Assembly: GCA_025201765.1 (NCBI GenBank)
Contig: MU623341.1
Span: 62,001 to 126,000, forward strand
DNA: 64,000 nt
DNA from: Daldinia sp. FL1419
Taxonomy: Eukaryota; Ascomycota; Sordariomycetes; Xylariales; Hypoxylaceae
Direction of reading: 5' to 3'
This document shows positions 47,501 to 58,310 of this stretch, in pieces. Within the stretch, counting starts at the first letter, position 1. Every line of letters begins with the position of its first letter. Made by a program: the position numbers and the translations under genes. The notes under the pieces were generated by a model. That model searched no databases, was not told the DNA's origin, and saw only the letters and a list, made by a program, of their open reading frames with translations.

Positions 47501-47727
47501 AAAATATCAAGCCCCCTCTAGAGGACCTCAAAGACGATAAGAAGGGGGTGGACGTTAAGATAGAGGAGGCCGGACCCAGTACACCAGTTACAAAACAGGA
47601 AACAAAAGATGCTACACCTCTTACCACAGATGTAAAGAGAATCAAAAAGGAAGACTCGCCAGTGAAGAACAAGAGGGCTTCTGTGTCAATTTGGATCTCC
47701 GATGATGATGAGACGGACGAGTTATGA
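44524..47727 (+). CDS. SNF2-family helicase, ERCC6L2 / Rad26-like
   Basis: Single-exon frame of 1067 residues. DNA-dependent ATPase of the CSB/ERCC6 branch, expected in the nucleus and in DNA repair. A disordered acidic/basic N-terminus (1-about 160) contains KKKATTKRGRPRKYI, an AT-hook/nuclear-localisation type stretch. Lobe 1 has Walker A GDDMGLGKT (224-232) and DECH (341-344) instead of DEAH. Lobe 2 has ISTKAGGVGLNITSA and RAYRIGQVRDVDVYRL. The GDDMGLGKTVQ variant recalls ERCC6L2. Between the lobes is a cysteine cluster, CPCGSGDKRGWCC (489-501). The ends carry SUMO-interaction-like motifs (SIIISDDE at 7-14; VSIWISDDDE at 1054-1063). The ERCC6L2 assignment is an inference; the SNF2 assignment is certain. 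Confidence 0.88.
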   Translation: MAQHPTSIIISDDEITGSEGSPPKPATATSRKSEGSNKRKFIPNIPDSKVEWSDDSDDLHEPSKRQKKESRKVSSVKSKKKATTKRGRPRKYIRSEKVASLQNDDSLSSSDEESFDDSLPQYIRDRRKQFDQTRETLREGGLRLPPDYSDVYFSDNERLANLEEKPQFDEKSGIKPCRPYKDVVLEHSAGIIPASIAQYLRDYQIEGVKFLHYLFVYQKGGILGDDMGLGKTVQVAAFLIAMFGKTGDRRDAKRMRKFRRAKDDWYPRALIICPGSLIQNWKNELDRWGWWEVDLYHGAGRDDVLGAARAGRLEIMITTYTTYKNSRDEVNRVPWDVVVADECHSIKDIAAGITQAMNQVNSLCRIGLTGTAIQNKYEELWTLLNWTNPGQFGTLGEWRNTISKPLTVGQSHDATLHQLSEARKTAKKLRFNLLPRFFLRRMKSLIANQLPKKSDRVVFCPLSSLQREAYENLLDSEIISFVRSAYDLCPCGSGDKRGWCCFKVTPEGESWKSLIFPIMISLQKLSNHFNLLIPQTSDVLEKHRREIRFLQAAMPQTWKEHYNNRDSLLNLTDPEYCGKWKILRKLLKLWHTGGDKVLIFSHSVRLLKILQNLFNNTSYNLSYLDGSLSYEERQQVVDDFNSDPNQFVFLISTKAGGVGLNITSANKVVIMDPHWNPSYDLQAQDRAYRIGQVRDVDVYRLISTGTIEEITYARQIYKQQQANIGYNASNERRYFKGVQQDTERKGEIFGIRNLLTYHGDQVILRDIVNKTNIAEAKAGVKLIDIDMEKAARDAEEDQFVKKEGNADDDETGGLKQLSTLFTKDDNKDGILKSTGAHKPKHFDPIQAILASEGVEYTHENSEVVGSSKVEDELSRQAELAASQDPDCTLFFDSQGLTAAQQSIEYEYNPPMDVRQRQFCTMAKTFGFSGVTEFALAVESMTQEERRNCLELFYRRRAEKLKELGEIAGAHIEPKRELTVKNDVEMADIKVKAENIKPPLEDLKDDKKGVDVKIEEAGPSTPVTKQETKDATPLTTDVKRIKKEDSPVKNKRASVSIWISDDDETDEL

Positions 47728-49086
47728 AAACTTGCTCTGATATTTACTTGTTTAACCTGGGTTAGATGTTTTGGCGCGATGCCTTATAGCTTAGACACGG
47801 CGCAAGGATTATACGACATGAGGTTAAGGGCACGCATTTAATAGGGGTTTCGCTGGATTTTCTTTTTCTTTTTCTTTTTAGAATATTACTTCACGGGCCC
47901 GACCACCAGCGGATTTTATACCCCAAGTAGCGGATCTCAAGTCTATCGCGTTTAATAGTATGGTGAGGAGTCTTAGAATTTGAACGTACTTATCATTTAC
48001 CATCTTTTAGGCACCCTTGACACTTCCTCCTTGCCAACTTGTACCCCGTTGGTTACTATACGCCTACGATATTAAATGCATGAGTGCAATATAATAAAGT
48101 AATAAGTTAGGGTTTGACAAACAGTTTCTAGTGGTAAGGGGCTCTGTATTTATGCCCCGCTCGGTGATGACCTTTTTTTTCCCCTTTTTTCCATTTTTTT
48201 ATGATCGTGAGTCCTCTTAGGCTTTAGCAGTTGCAACCAAGCAAACATTCTCCAAATTTCTTATTGTCAAATAGTCAAATATATCCACAAATAATCTAAC
48301 CCTAAATGTATAGAATAACCTTAAAGTCTTACGGGTTTCTCAACGTCGCGCAATTTTAAGTTTTGGTGACAAGAGTTAAGTCATTAGTGTGACCTGAAGA
48401 ATGGTTTGTGTTACGCGTGTTACCCGTCTTAGCTCCCTCGTACCTTTGTAACGTGTTTTCTACCTAATGCATCACTGCATCCATCTTTATTTCAAACAAT
48501 CGTACAATCAATGTATAACATTTCGTGGGACCCATCGTCGGCTCAACATTTTATGTAATCGCTCGCGTCTCGTTTAACGGATAGAAGCTGCGATGTATAA
48601 AACAAAGGCATTGTGCAGTTAGACTGCTTTCTTTTCCTTCTCGTTTAACCAGCCAAAGGCCCAAAGTTAGCAAAAGCCCAAAGTTAGAAAAAGGCTGGAT
48701 ACGTCCACGAACAATTCCAAGGACATTCCACGGTTTGATAACAGGAAATTTTTCCCCCCAAGTCCGACCAATCATCGTATTGGTCTTTTCTTTATTTTAT
48801 TCCTTTTCACTTTTTTATATTTTTTTTGTTCCCCTATTCGTCCTCGTAAAAGGTCGAAAAAGGCTATTTTCACCTTCTTACGTCTACGGTTCATCCCAAT
48901 CTCCCAATAGCCCTTAGAGACGTCATCTTCGTCATCTTCGTCATACCCGCTCGCCTGTGGAACCGATCGTCAACCCTTGATCGGCTATCCGCGAGCCATT
49001 CTTTTTTCCAGAAACGGGATCACACATAACTCAGATCCTAACATCGACATTCGTTGAACTTACCAATCATCCGAAATTCAAAAATA
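47728..49086. other. Intergenic region, no supported gene
   Basis: 1.36 kb with T-rich and pyrimidine tracts (about 47861-47880, 48172-48201, 48782-48830), the latter probably the leader of the downstream secreted protein gene. Short ORFs have no features. Confidence 0.5.
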
Positions 49087-50229
49087 ATGTATTCGCTCGT
49101 TCAAGCCTTACTATTCACGACGGCCGCCAGCGCCACCTTGCGGTCAAGACAAGGCAACGATGGCTGCTGCTTTCAGCTCGCTTCGGTAGGGATGGTCAAT
49201 GAGACCGTTCTAGAGGATCACGTTGGCGACTTACTTTTGGGTGGTACCTTTCAGCAGGGTGGATTTTGTCTGGACAAGACGACCAAAACCATACAAGATA
49301 GTCTAGGACATAATTGCTTCATGAGAGCACCTGACTATCAATTCGAGTGTTACCAAGGCGCCGTCGGCACTACGGCATTCGATATCATAGCTCCTCAGGC
49401 AGACGGGAAGTCACACCTCACATATAACGATACATCCGGTGTTTTCTACGCGTGTCCTATCGACTCCGAGAGCTACGACATTTATTCCTCTGATAGGACC
49501 GACAAGGCTGGATGTGTACCGGTTGCATTGGCATTAGTCGATGAGACGGCTGCTTGCTCTGCTCCCGCCAGCAATTCTACCCGCTCGATACGTTCCAAGG
49601 CAACACGCCGGAGCAAGGGACCCCTTCCGCGAGGTTTAAGAACAGCACGCCCAACCAGGCCGCTACGACGCCAATCTTCTCAAAAATGCGCCGTAAACCC
49701 GGCAGCACCTTCGCTTGCACCTTATCGGCTGAGCCATGGTAACTCGCCTGTCCCGAGCGAGAGTAACGATACTTCCGCCGAAGTTTTCATCGGCCGAAAC
49801 TACAGCACAGTATTTGAATATATCATTCCGAACAGTTTCCCTCTCGCCAACAACACAGGCAAATCCACACTATGTGCGCTCCAGTTCCGCATGCCGGTCT
49901 GCACGTCTCTTCCCAAGGGCTACCCGTGCTACAGCTTCAGCGGTCTGGAACAGGAGGTCTTAGCCAACTCTGGTATGACGTTCCATCTCGAGGGTGGCAA
50001 TGGTAACGCGTCGTGGAACAGCACAGAATTACACCAGGTGTTCCCCGGCGAAAACACCACGATCGGCACTTTTGAGTGCGGGCAGGCGGCCGGCTCCGGC
50101 GAGTCGCAGAAGATAAGCTGGCTGGTTAGCAGTGTCAGAGACTTCTCGCTCGAATTCCTACAAGCAGGCGTCGGTCAATCCGCCCAATTCCAAGACGGTG
50201 TAGGCGCGTGGATTGTGCCGTGCCAGTAA
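49087..50229 (+). CDS. Secreted cell-wall-type protein with But2 C-terminal domain
   Basis: Read as one exon this is 380 residues. The Met at 49087 was chosen because it gives a signal peptide (MYSLVQALLFTTAASA); an in-frame Met at 49054 adds 11 polar residues. The N-terminal half (GCCFQLASVGMVNETV, then YACPIDSESYDIYSS and AGCVPVALAL) matches a Cys-rich extracellular domain common in ascomycetes. The C-terminal half (STVFEYIIPNSFPLANN to GAWIVPC) matches the But2 C-terminal fold, with many NxS/T sites. The linker (about residues 155-215) is odd: the annotated frame is Arg/Ser-rich, while the overlapping frame at 49545-49739 looks more like protein. Either two short introns or two compensating indels are possible. 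Function is unknown; likely wall-associated. Confidence 0.75.
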   Translation: MYSLVQALLFTTAASATLRSRQGNDGCCFQLASVGMVNETVLEDHVGDLLLGGTFQQGGFCLDKTTKTIQDSLGHNCFMRAPDYQFECYQGAVGTTAFDIIAPQADGKSHLTYNDTSGVFYACPIDSESYDIYSSDRTDKAGCVPVALALVDETAACSAPASNSTRSIRSKATRRSKGPLPRGLRTARPTRPLRRQSSQKCAVNPAAPSLAPYRLSHGNSPVPSESNDTSAEVFIGRNYSTVFEYIIPNSFPLANNTGKSTLCALQFRMPVCTSLPKGYPCYSFSGLEQEVLANSGMTFHLEGGNGNASWNSTELHQVFPGENTTIGTFECGQAAGSGESQKISWLVSSVRDFSLEFLQAGVGQSAQFQDGVGAWIVPCQ

Positions 50230-50874
50230 TAAACCAGTCCCTACCTAACTCCCTTCATTTTACTACCTTTCTTAACAGCAGTTGCTTGCCCCTTTAACAT
50301 AGAAATATTTTAATGATAATGAAAGCGTGAGAATTTGGAGGATATACCATGATTAAGGGCAAAAGACTGCCATCCTAGAGAAACTGATGCTAGAAGATCA
50401 CGTATAATATACGATGCAGATGGATCGGTAATGATAATAGGCGACTCGTTAGACCGTGTCTTAGTTACACGGTATGTTAATGGGGTACCACACAGTCGAC
50501 GGTAGACAAAATAATAAATGTATATGCATCAAGATAATCTTTGCCTGGCTTCTTTTAACCGTTTTTCTGCTTTAGAATGTCGTGTTCAGTAAATGAGCGG
50601 TCCTTGAGACTACACGATGCATGTTCCTGTTCGAAGCTTACGCGTACGTTAACCAAGCGTTTGGATTCCATTGAAATTGGTTATGAAGGATGTATTAGGA
50701 TAGGAGAGTAATAATAAATAGCAATTCCGTAACGATCTTTTAAAGCCGTGGTCTCTTGTCTCTTTTGGCAGGCTCTTCGTGACACCTCAGTCGTAAGTAC
50801 CATAAATAAAATGCTCCCGAGAGGTTCTCGGTCTCAGTATCTTGGTTGACCAAGAACAATTCAAGGCCCAATCA
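50230..50874. other. Convergent intergenic region (But2-type gene / P450)
   Basis: 3' flanks of two converging genes. No open frame, RNA gene or repeat of note was seen. Confidence 0.5.
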
Positions 50875-52751
50875 TTACGCCTCGTCCTCCGTGATCGTCA
50901 CCCACATGTTTGACTGGCAAGTTAAGAAGATAATATTTTCGTCCCAACCTTTAAGAGGATTAACCAACTGGAAATCGAATACACGTAGCCACTAAATTGG
51001 ATAGGACTCGTCAGTACATGTTACGGGTATATGGAAAGATGAAAGTAATGCTCGAGAGGGGGGAAAGATCTCTGACCTCGAAGAAGACCTTGTGAAGCTC
51101 CATCAAAGCAACGGGTTTCCCAGCACACATCCATCGGCCACCGCCGAAGATGATGTCTACCGCGGACGCCCTTTCGGCTTTGGTCTTGTCGTCGCACTCG
51201 AGAAAGCGTTCCGGTCGGAAGACGTTGACGTCTTCGCCGAAGATGGCCTCGTTCTTGGTGAAAGCGTGCGAGTTGTGGCCAATCGCGGTGCCCCCGGGGA
51301 TGAACATGCCGTTTATCATATCCCCCTCGGGCGGAACTGACTTGTCTATCAAGTGTTAATTAACAGCGGTTCATAGGTTTTGGCATCTCCTAGGGCAAGA
51401 CTCGACAATGGGATAATGGCGTTACGGAAATAAAGGTGCTTACAATGGCCGTATGGTGTAGGGCTTCTCATTCTGATTCCTTCCAGGATGATAGCCTAGT
51501 TGTTAAGCGATCGAGAGTCAGTTTTTGATAATACCCTAGACCACGACGGAGTGGAATTAAAATCGCGTACCTTCAAGTAAGGTAATTTTTGAGCCTCCTC
51601 GTAGGTAATAGGGGCAGAAACTTCGTTTCGCTCTACACATTGCTTAATCATAGTCTTGAGCTTCGAGTATACCCGAGGTGTAGACATGAGATACGCCAGC
51701 GTAGTGCGAATAACCGTCGCAGTTGTATCTGATCCGGCGATGACCTGAATCATAGCTTCGGCTCCGCATTCGTGTTCCGTCAAGCCGTGACGAATGAACG
51801 ACCCCTAGTTTTGGCGCTGAGTGAGAGAATCGAATACTCGGGCGTAGCATCACTTACCATCATATCGTCTACATCCTTTTGGCCTTGGAATCTTTCGCTG
51901 ATTATCTTCTGTGTGACCCTGGTACACGGTATAAGATAAACCATCGAGTTATCAATAGGACTGACTTACCCCATCATCTTCCCGGCTCCTTTTTCGTCGG
52001 TTGGCTTCGCACCGAAAAGGGCGTGGAATGGACGAGAAAATACGATCCGTTTGAGGAAGGGAACCTCCTGGCATAGGTTCTGTTTTAGCAACGTCCTGTC
52101 CATGAGGGACGTGTATTCGTATAGGTCTCCATCAGCATCCAGGAAACCGAATGGCTGACCGTATGCAAGCCTGGTGATTACATCTAGGGTGAAATAACGA
52201 GACAGTAAAGCCAAATCGACAGGATGACCATGGGATTTCGACAGGTGCTTGCGACGAACGATGTCAATAAAGGAGGCGACCTGGGAATCAACCGCAAGCT
52301 CAAGATCGGAATTCTCGCGTCCGTTGTAACCCTTGATGGTCTTCGCTTTGCGCCGGTCGTGCTCACGGTTCGAAGCGATGCTAAACATGCTATCATGGCC
52401 TGGGGCAAATTTGATCGTCTCGTACCATTCATCTTTACCGTAAGTACTTCGTGCCGATGTATACCGTCGAACGATCTCTGGATCGTTGGACAGGATATAG
52501 TTAGGCCCTACTCGTGCCAGGGGCCCGTACTTGCTCAATCCGCTGAGGTCATTTCCAAGTGAATTGCGGAGTATGCTCTTCACCATCCAAAGATGAGAGA
52601 AAGAGCCAAGAAACGGGCCAGGAATGTGTCGAAGGCGATACCACGCCACTATACTTGTGACGATAAACCACGTCAGAAACAAAGACGCGAAACCCACGCA
52701 AACTCCAACCAGGCTTAGAGCACGCGTGTTATCAAGTGTCAATAATAGCAT
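50875..52751 (-). CDS. Cytochrome P450 monooxygenase, pisatin-demethylase-like
   Basis: Haem-thiolate monooxygenase anchored in the ER. Six exons on the minus strand, 52751-51970, 51918-51858, 51804-51571, 51495-51444, 51345-51077 and 50991-50875, join in frame to 504 residues, so the gene is intact although it looks fragmented. An N-terminal membrane anchor (SLVGVCVGFASLFLTWFIV) precedes the proline hinge IPGPFLGSF. The I-helix is AGSDTTATVIR, the ExxR pair EGIR, the PERF motif RPERFLE and the haem loop FGGGRWMCAGKP with the ligand Cys. KYGPLARVGPN and YGKDEWYE resemble fungal pisatin-demethylase-type P450s. The substrate is unknown; detoxification or a secondary metabolite is likely. Confidence 0.92.
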
Positions 52752-54807
52752 GTTGTAAAGCTTGACTGCTTTAATAGCTTAATCTAGTACTTCAACAAGC
52801 GTACGATAGCAACGATGATACTCAAGGATGTTAGACCATCACAATGCTGCAGGGAACGATAGGTAGCGCCTGGGAACCTTTATATTCAACCTGAGACTGT
52901 CGGTTAGAGCCACCTGCTGCGTGGGCGTCCCCACGATACTATGCCGTGAGTACAACTTAGCAGCAGAATATGAACCTATCGTATTCTCAATCCACCCGCT
53001 ATCACGAGCGCCGTCATCATCGCCACCACCACCACCAGGTGCAGACAATGACGTCCTCGGCGCATATCGATTTGTCTATACCTTAGGCAATAGCCAATCA
53101 CGTACGCGCGTCTCTGCGTTTCGTGTAGATAACGCCTTTGCTTTTTGAAAAACACGCTGGCCTAGACCTGCAGCCACCTGTATATAAGCGTGTGCACCCC
53201 ATCCGTCTCCCGCAACTTACTAATAACGAGTGGCGTTCAGGATTGGGGGTCGCTGAAAATATAACGTAATTGCAACGACGCTGTCTCGGGCCCTTATGAT
53301 ACGTCTTTTTGTCGACTCCAGGAAACGCAGCATTCGACATCGCAAGGCTTTCTTCCCGGTCGTCGCTTCGATCCTTGCCTGTGTCGTTAGTCTTGTGGGT
53401 GTGGACTATGCGGTGTGATAGCAATGCTACTGGCTTAAGAATCACAAGACTTACGACGCCTACCTAGCTAGAGCTAGCTATAGGCTGTCGTTCCAAAGTT
53501 CGTCTCGTCAACTTACTCGTCATTTTCTATGCATTACTTCCGCGCGTCATGATGTTATATCTCCAATTCCAGGTGTGTTGAGGTAGCACCGTCATCTTGG
53601 TGACACCTATAAAGCTTTTCAACTAGATCATAATCCCCTCTTGACTATATACGCATCTCGGTCTTTATATATTAGGTATTTATACTACATGTATTATATC
53701 ATCGCGTGGGCAAATGGGTAAGTTATAAGATGTCAATTGTGAGCCCGTATATAAGTACCTAGGCTGACGCTGTGCCAGCTTCTTCTTGATAAACAAAAAA
53801 AGAAAAAAAAAGTGCAAGGGAGGATATTTAGCTACATGTCTTACTCTACGACCCCATTGGAGTCGTGTTGTATTGGGAGGAAATTACAGATAAGATCGAC
53901 CATGCATTTTCAAGTAAGATCTACGAGTATCAGTTCAGCTAGAGAAATATGACCCGATACGGACTGTCGATTTTCTGCAGCGTTTCCGGGATTCTGGCAG
54001 GTTATGAGGCAAATTATGTGTGCTATCAATGCAATGGTCGAAGAGAATAAGCCGGTATGTCTTCAACCCACCTTATACTAGCTGCAGATATCCCAGCAGG
54101 CTATGCTTCTGAATATCCCAAGTGCCTCGTTTAGACTTGACTTTGTTCGTGAGCGGCGTTATGTTTGGTTAGACCAGGGGAAGGGGCGTGCAAATGACAG
54201 CTGCGTGTAGTGTACTAATAAATGCCAATTCATACTATACCACATGTAGCAACAGTATTTCTCTATAGAGATTCATCAAGCTTTTCTCATACCTATTAAG
54301 ATTCTATAATGTAACCCCGATCAGATGGTTTTTGGAATTTCCTTCTCCTTGCATGGGCTAAGAGGCAAACTTACGAAAGAAAGCACTTTTACTCAATCAA
54401 GAATTCGGCATTTGTTCTGACGTTCTACTCGTAAGTTTTCTATTTGCAACTATGCGTAACTTCTTAATCGTTGATAGTGGATTAGCTGCTTCTATCTCGT
54501 TGCGGTGGATGTGAACGAGTGTTTGAAATTGATACCGGCATGGGGCAAATATTAGCATAATGATTTTTATATTGCAGATATTACCTACTATGAAGACTTT
54601 TTGTGCAACGTAACGGAGAGTATACCTATTCTTCTTAGGCCACCATTTCAAGCCACTTTAGGTTCACCCATCGTGCATATATCCCGCGTCACCTAGTAAT
54701 CAAAGCCGTCCTACGTCGGAGGTGAGATCTCGTGACCCATTATATATCAATCAGAAACTCATTGTCTATATCGTGCCTCACATCTAGGTAGTGTAGCCCA
54801 ATGACAC
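52752..54807. other. Long intergenic region between P450 and GST
   Basis: About 2 kb. ORFs of 69-115 codons at 52839-53445 overlap on both strands and lack features. An ACC/CCA triplet run lies at about 53020-53036. No transposon or RNA gene was recognised. Confidence 0.5.
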
Positions 54808-55613
54808 CTATATGCTCAGATCATAGCCATTCCCCTTCTCCAGCGCCCTCTTCCACGCGGGACGACTAGCGCATCTATCGTGCCACTCCTTCAGGCGGGG
54901 GTACTTCTCGAAATCCACCCACTTGGCCTGGAACGCCCAGTCGACATACCACATGAGCGAGAAGTCAGCGCGGGTTGGGGTCTCCGTGCCCATGAAGAAC
55001 GCGCGAGTAGTAGCTTTGCCGTCTTTATCTTTCGGGCCCTCCAGCTGCGTATTCAAGTATCCAACGACCTTGGTCAGCTCCTCGTCGAGAAAAGCGCTGT
55101 CGAGCACGTATTTAACAGCGCGCACGAGCGGACGCACGAAGAACGGCGACTGCGCCACCAGCAGCCCGAGCAGCACCTTGACGATCAGCAGGGGATTAAG
55201 CGTGGCGCCGCCTAGGGAAATAAGTTGTTCCTCGCGCACAATGTCGTCTTCCGGTGACGAAGGCGGCGGCGGGGGGAGCCGAAACTTGGCACCTTCGTCG
55301 TACGTGTTTATAAGCCAAAGGGCGATGGCGCTCCGCTCCGTGATGAGGCGCCCTGAGGGCGTAACTAGCGTCGGCGATTTGCCCAGGGGGTGGAGCGCAT
55401 GGAGGGCGGGGGGCGATCGCCCTTTTACACGGTCATGAAGTACGAGGTCATACTCGATGCCCAATTCCTCAAGTAGCCACAGTATCAGATGAGACTGGGA
55501 GTTCTACGTGGTCTTTTATTTAGTATGGACTTTTTTATGATTGGTAACTGGATGGTTCAACTTGGCGAAAAACTTACCTGCAAGTGATGAAGTGTGGGCT
55601 TGTTGTCGGCCAT
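54808..55613 (-). CDS. Glutathione S-transferase, Gtt1-like
   Basis: Conjugates glutathione to electrophiles. Two exons on the minus strand, 55613-55578 and 55503-54808, give 243 residues. The first exon is only 12 codons (MADNKPTLHHLQ) and the second starts NSQSHLILWLLEELGIEYD, completing the thioredoxin-like N-terminal domain with the glutathione-binding LGKSPTL and TERSAIALWL. The C-terminal helical domain contains a hydrophobic stretch (PLLIVKVLLGLLVAQSPFF), which in yeast Gtt1 accompanies ER association (established for the yeast protein, inferred here), and the end motif TRADFSLMWYVDWA. It is the only detoxification-type gene near the P450, 2 kb away on the same strand. Confidence 0.92.
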
Positions 55614-56592
55614 GTTTTTTACCAAGATTATTATTATAGCGAAGGGCGATAATGTGCTATACCTATTGAAGTTATAATCTAAATCTTAGAATTAAAGATG
55701 CTATGGTGCGGGCTGAGTGCCTCCTATATAGGAGATATATTAGGAAGTAGGTGCCTACTTAGCTTTGTAAGGCGCTAATAAATGTCTTACAAAGTAACAG
55801 TTGATACGGGATCCACACCTTTAACGTAAATTAGTTATTTGAATTAATCATATTCATATTCATCTAAGTCATATACATAAGTAAGTCATTTGATATATAT
55901 AGAAATTCAACCCTCGTGTCAGATTATTCTGAATGAGTTTTCTTCAACCATGAATTACCAATCTAGATCCTTCGCTCTTCGTTCTTCTCTATGCCACTAA
56001 CAGGCTAACTGTCAGACTGTAAATATTCGTAGCAGTTATTTTGGGGCCGAACAGATGTCATGTCTCAGCCGTGCTTTTGCCGCATTGAAATGCCTTACTT
56101 GGTTAGGTAAACCGGTTAAACAGGGGTTAGCGCTGCGCCGTATGTATGGGCACCCGTCATCTTCCGCTCCCGATAGATTTATCATAACCCTCCGTCCGTC
56201 TGTCTTGGTTTGCTCAGTTTAATCAATACGGCCCATAGTGCGCTAACGATAAACCGCCAAACATCTGCATAGATCTGCATAGATACCTGCTAACCTAGGT
56301 AGGTACCTATAGTATTTATAGAATATCGTGAATGCTTGAGCCATGTTAGAAATAACCCGACGCTGGACCGCCCGTGTAACTGGGCATGAATAAACTATAG
56401 AAAGTATAAAATCGTGAAATTGAACGCAATACTAGCAATAGCAAATCAGGTAATGCGGCTCTCAGTCAGAGTTACCAGATATACTCCAAACACCGAACGA
56501 TGCCACTTACAAGGAATACAATTCCTTTTCCTTTATCGTAACCCATGACCACCGAAAAAAAAAACCCGAGATATTACCCATAAGCTGCATCG
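55614..56592. other. Intergenic region, no supported gene
   Basis: Promoter of the GST and 3' flank of RAD52. An ACCTAGGTAGGTACCTA motif lies at about 56293-56310. No gene was seen. Confidence 0.5.
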
Positions 56593-58310
56593 TCAAGAAG
56601 TCTTTTGCCTCTTGGGATCAAATCCTCCACCTCCGCCCTGAACAGAACCATTCGACGTCACTTCCGTCAGAGGCGCCCTATTGCCGGGTTCGGGCCCCGT
56701 AGGAGCTGGCCGTTTTACTGTTAACGGTTTATATGAATTTCTATTTGCTAACGGGCTCCCTGAACTTCCTGGAGCACCAATCTGCCTCACCTGGCTAAGC
56801 GCAGGATTTCCAACGTTTCCGAAGTTTGGTCTACCAGGGCCGGATCCACCTCCGCTAGTAAAGCCGCCGCCGATCGGAGCGCCTCCCGGGCCGCGTTGCT
56901 GCTCTTGCTCTCTCTTAACGGGGGCCACATGCTGGCCGCTCCTGGAGACCGGCTTAGACGAGTTATGGTCAATACCCGGCGTTTTCCGGATGGAGGGACT
57001 TTCTAGACGAGGATCGAACGGCTTAACACTCTGTCCTGTAATGATAGTATTATCGAGAGGTGCGTCTTCGGGTAATTTCTTGATCGACCGAGCCGAGAAA
57101 AACGAGACTTCTGCCGGTGCCGCACCGTTTGGCGGGGGTGTGCTTATTCTATTGCTAGCTGCCGTTTGCTGGACTTGGTTGTTAATATGGAGAGCGGGCC
57201 TGGGGTGTTGCTGTGGGTTGGGACGACCTTGGAATGTGGCACCTGGTCGCTGCGCTGGTTGGTTAGGGGTTTGGGGTTGCCTAGGGGGTTGAGCGGGCTG
57301 GGCAGTCGGTTTGGGGGGCGGCTGCATGGGTCTTGAAGCACTATTTGCGGACGGAACACTGCGGTCACCGCTACTACCAGCAGACAGAGCTTGGGACTTC
57401 TCATTTGAACTCATTGCGTAGGAACCGGGTAGTACTACCTCATCGGGGTGACCCTCATCTGTAACGCCAAAATCGGCGATATCAAAGTCCCCAAAATCCT
57501 CGTCGAGTAAGTTTGAAACTACAAATTCAAAACATCAGCATCTGTCCAATCGATGCCGTCAGAGTCAAACCCACCATGCGCAGTCATCTCAACATTCTTG
57601 TCTGCGGTATTCTTCGGCTCCACCTTCACTACCTCTGGTCCCTTCTTGGCGAAGTCGGAATGACGATGCAAGTTCTCCTCGTCGAACTTGACGGGACCGA
57701 CCTTCATCTTTGTGACCTTGGAAAGATAATCCTTATCGTAGATACAATTGCCAAGAACGTTGCCAAAGTTCCGCAACGCACGTTTCAAGGCGTCCGTAGT
57801 CCCTTCTTTTTTTGCCTTCTCGAAAGCCGCCGCCTTCCCCTTGCAATTCTCTATATGACCATACCCGATATCCTCGTGGTAGGTACCATCCCGTAGTGTC
57901 ACTCGAACAATGACAGATAAGCCCAGAGATATTTTGAAAGTTTGCGGGTTTTCATCGACGAAGTCAACCTGGATGTTCTGGATACTAGACGACCATCCAT
58001 TGAAGCCAAAAACCTCGTTGGCGAGCGCGATACATTTTTCGGCGGCGATATAGTGAACCTTCTGACCAGACGGACCGCTACGTGCAGAAAGGTATTCGGG
58101 GCCAAGTTGCTTCTCTAGTCGTGCTTGTAGAGTGGCGATTTCGATAGCCGTATACTCGGAGATACGAGGCTTAGCTTCCTCGAAAGGATTGACGATGCCG
58201 TTATGCTGGTCGCCCGGACTAGGTAGAGGGAGTCGCATGTTAGCTTAGACGCGTTGGAGAACGGATGAGATGGATGATGAGAAAAGAAAGAAAAAGACAT
58301 ACGCTGGCAT
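56593..58310 (-). CDS. RAD52: DNA repair and recombination protein RAD52
   Basis: Anneals single strands and loads Rad51 in homologous recombination, in the nucleus. Three exons on the minus strand, 58310-58303, 58218-57575 and 57518-56593, give 525 residues, normal for fungi. The first coding exon is eight bases (ATGCCAGC) before a GTATGT donor, giving MPAPGDQHNG; an alternative start is the Met at 58238 inside the intron. The conserved N-terminal annealing domain includes ISEYTAIEIATLQARLEKQL, KVHYIAAEKCIALANEVFG and GYGHIENCKGKAAAFEKAK. The second intron (57519-57574, GTGGGT to TAG) must be removed to reach the Pro/Gly-rich C-terminal half, which carries the Rad51/RPA-binding region and a basic end (DPKRQKTS). 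Confidence 0.94.

Noticed and set aside
50875..52751. P450 as a broken pseudogene
   Set aside because: Six GT-AG exons join without a stop and carry all P450 motifs including the haem Cys.
52839..53445. Overlapping ORFs of 69-115 codons upstream of the P450
   Set aside because: They overlap on both strands, include a Gly/Asp run from a triplet repeat, and look like no known family.
50875..55613. P450 plus GST as a biosynthetic gene cluster
   Set aside because: They are 2 kb apart and no backbone enzyme, regulator or transporter lies between or beside them.
57519..58238. A short, 239-codon RAD52 ending at 57519
   Set aside because: The following frame encodes a typical RAD52 C-terminus and is joined in frame by a 56-base GT-AG intron.
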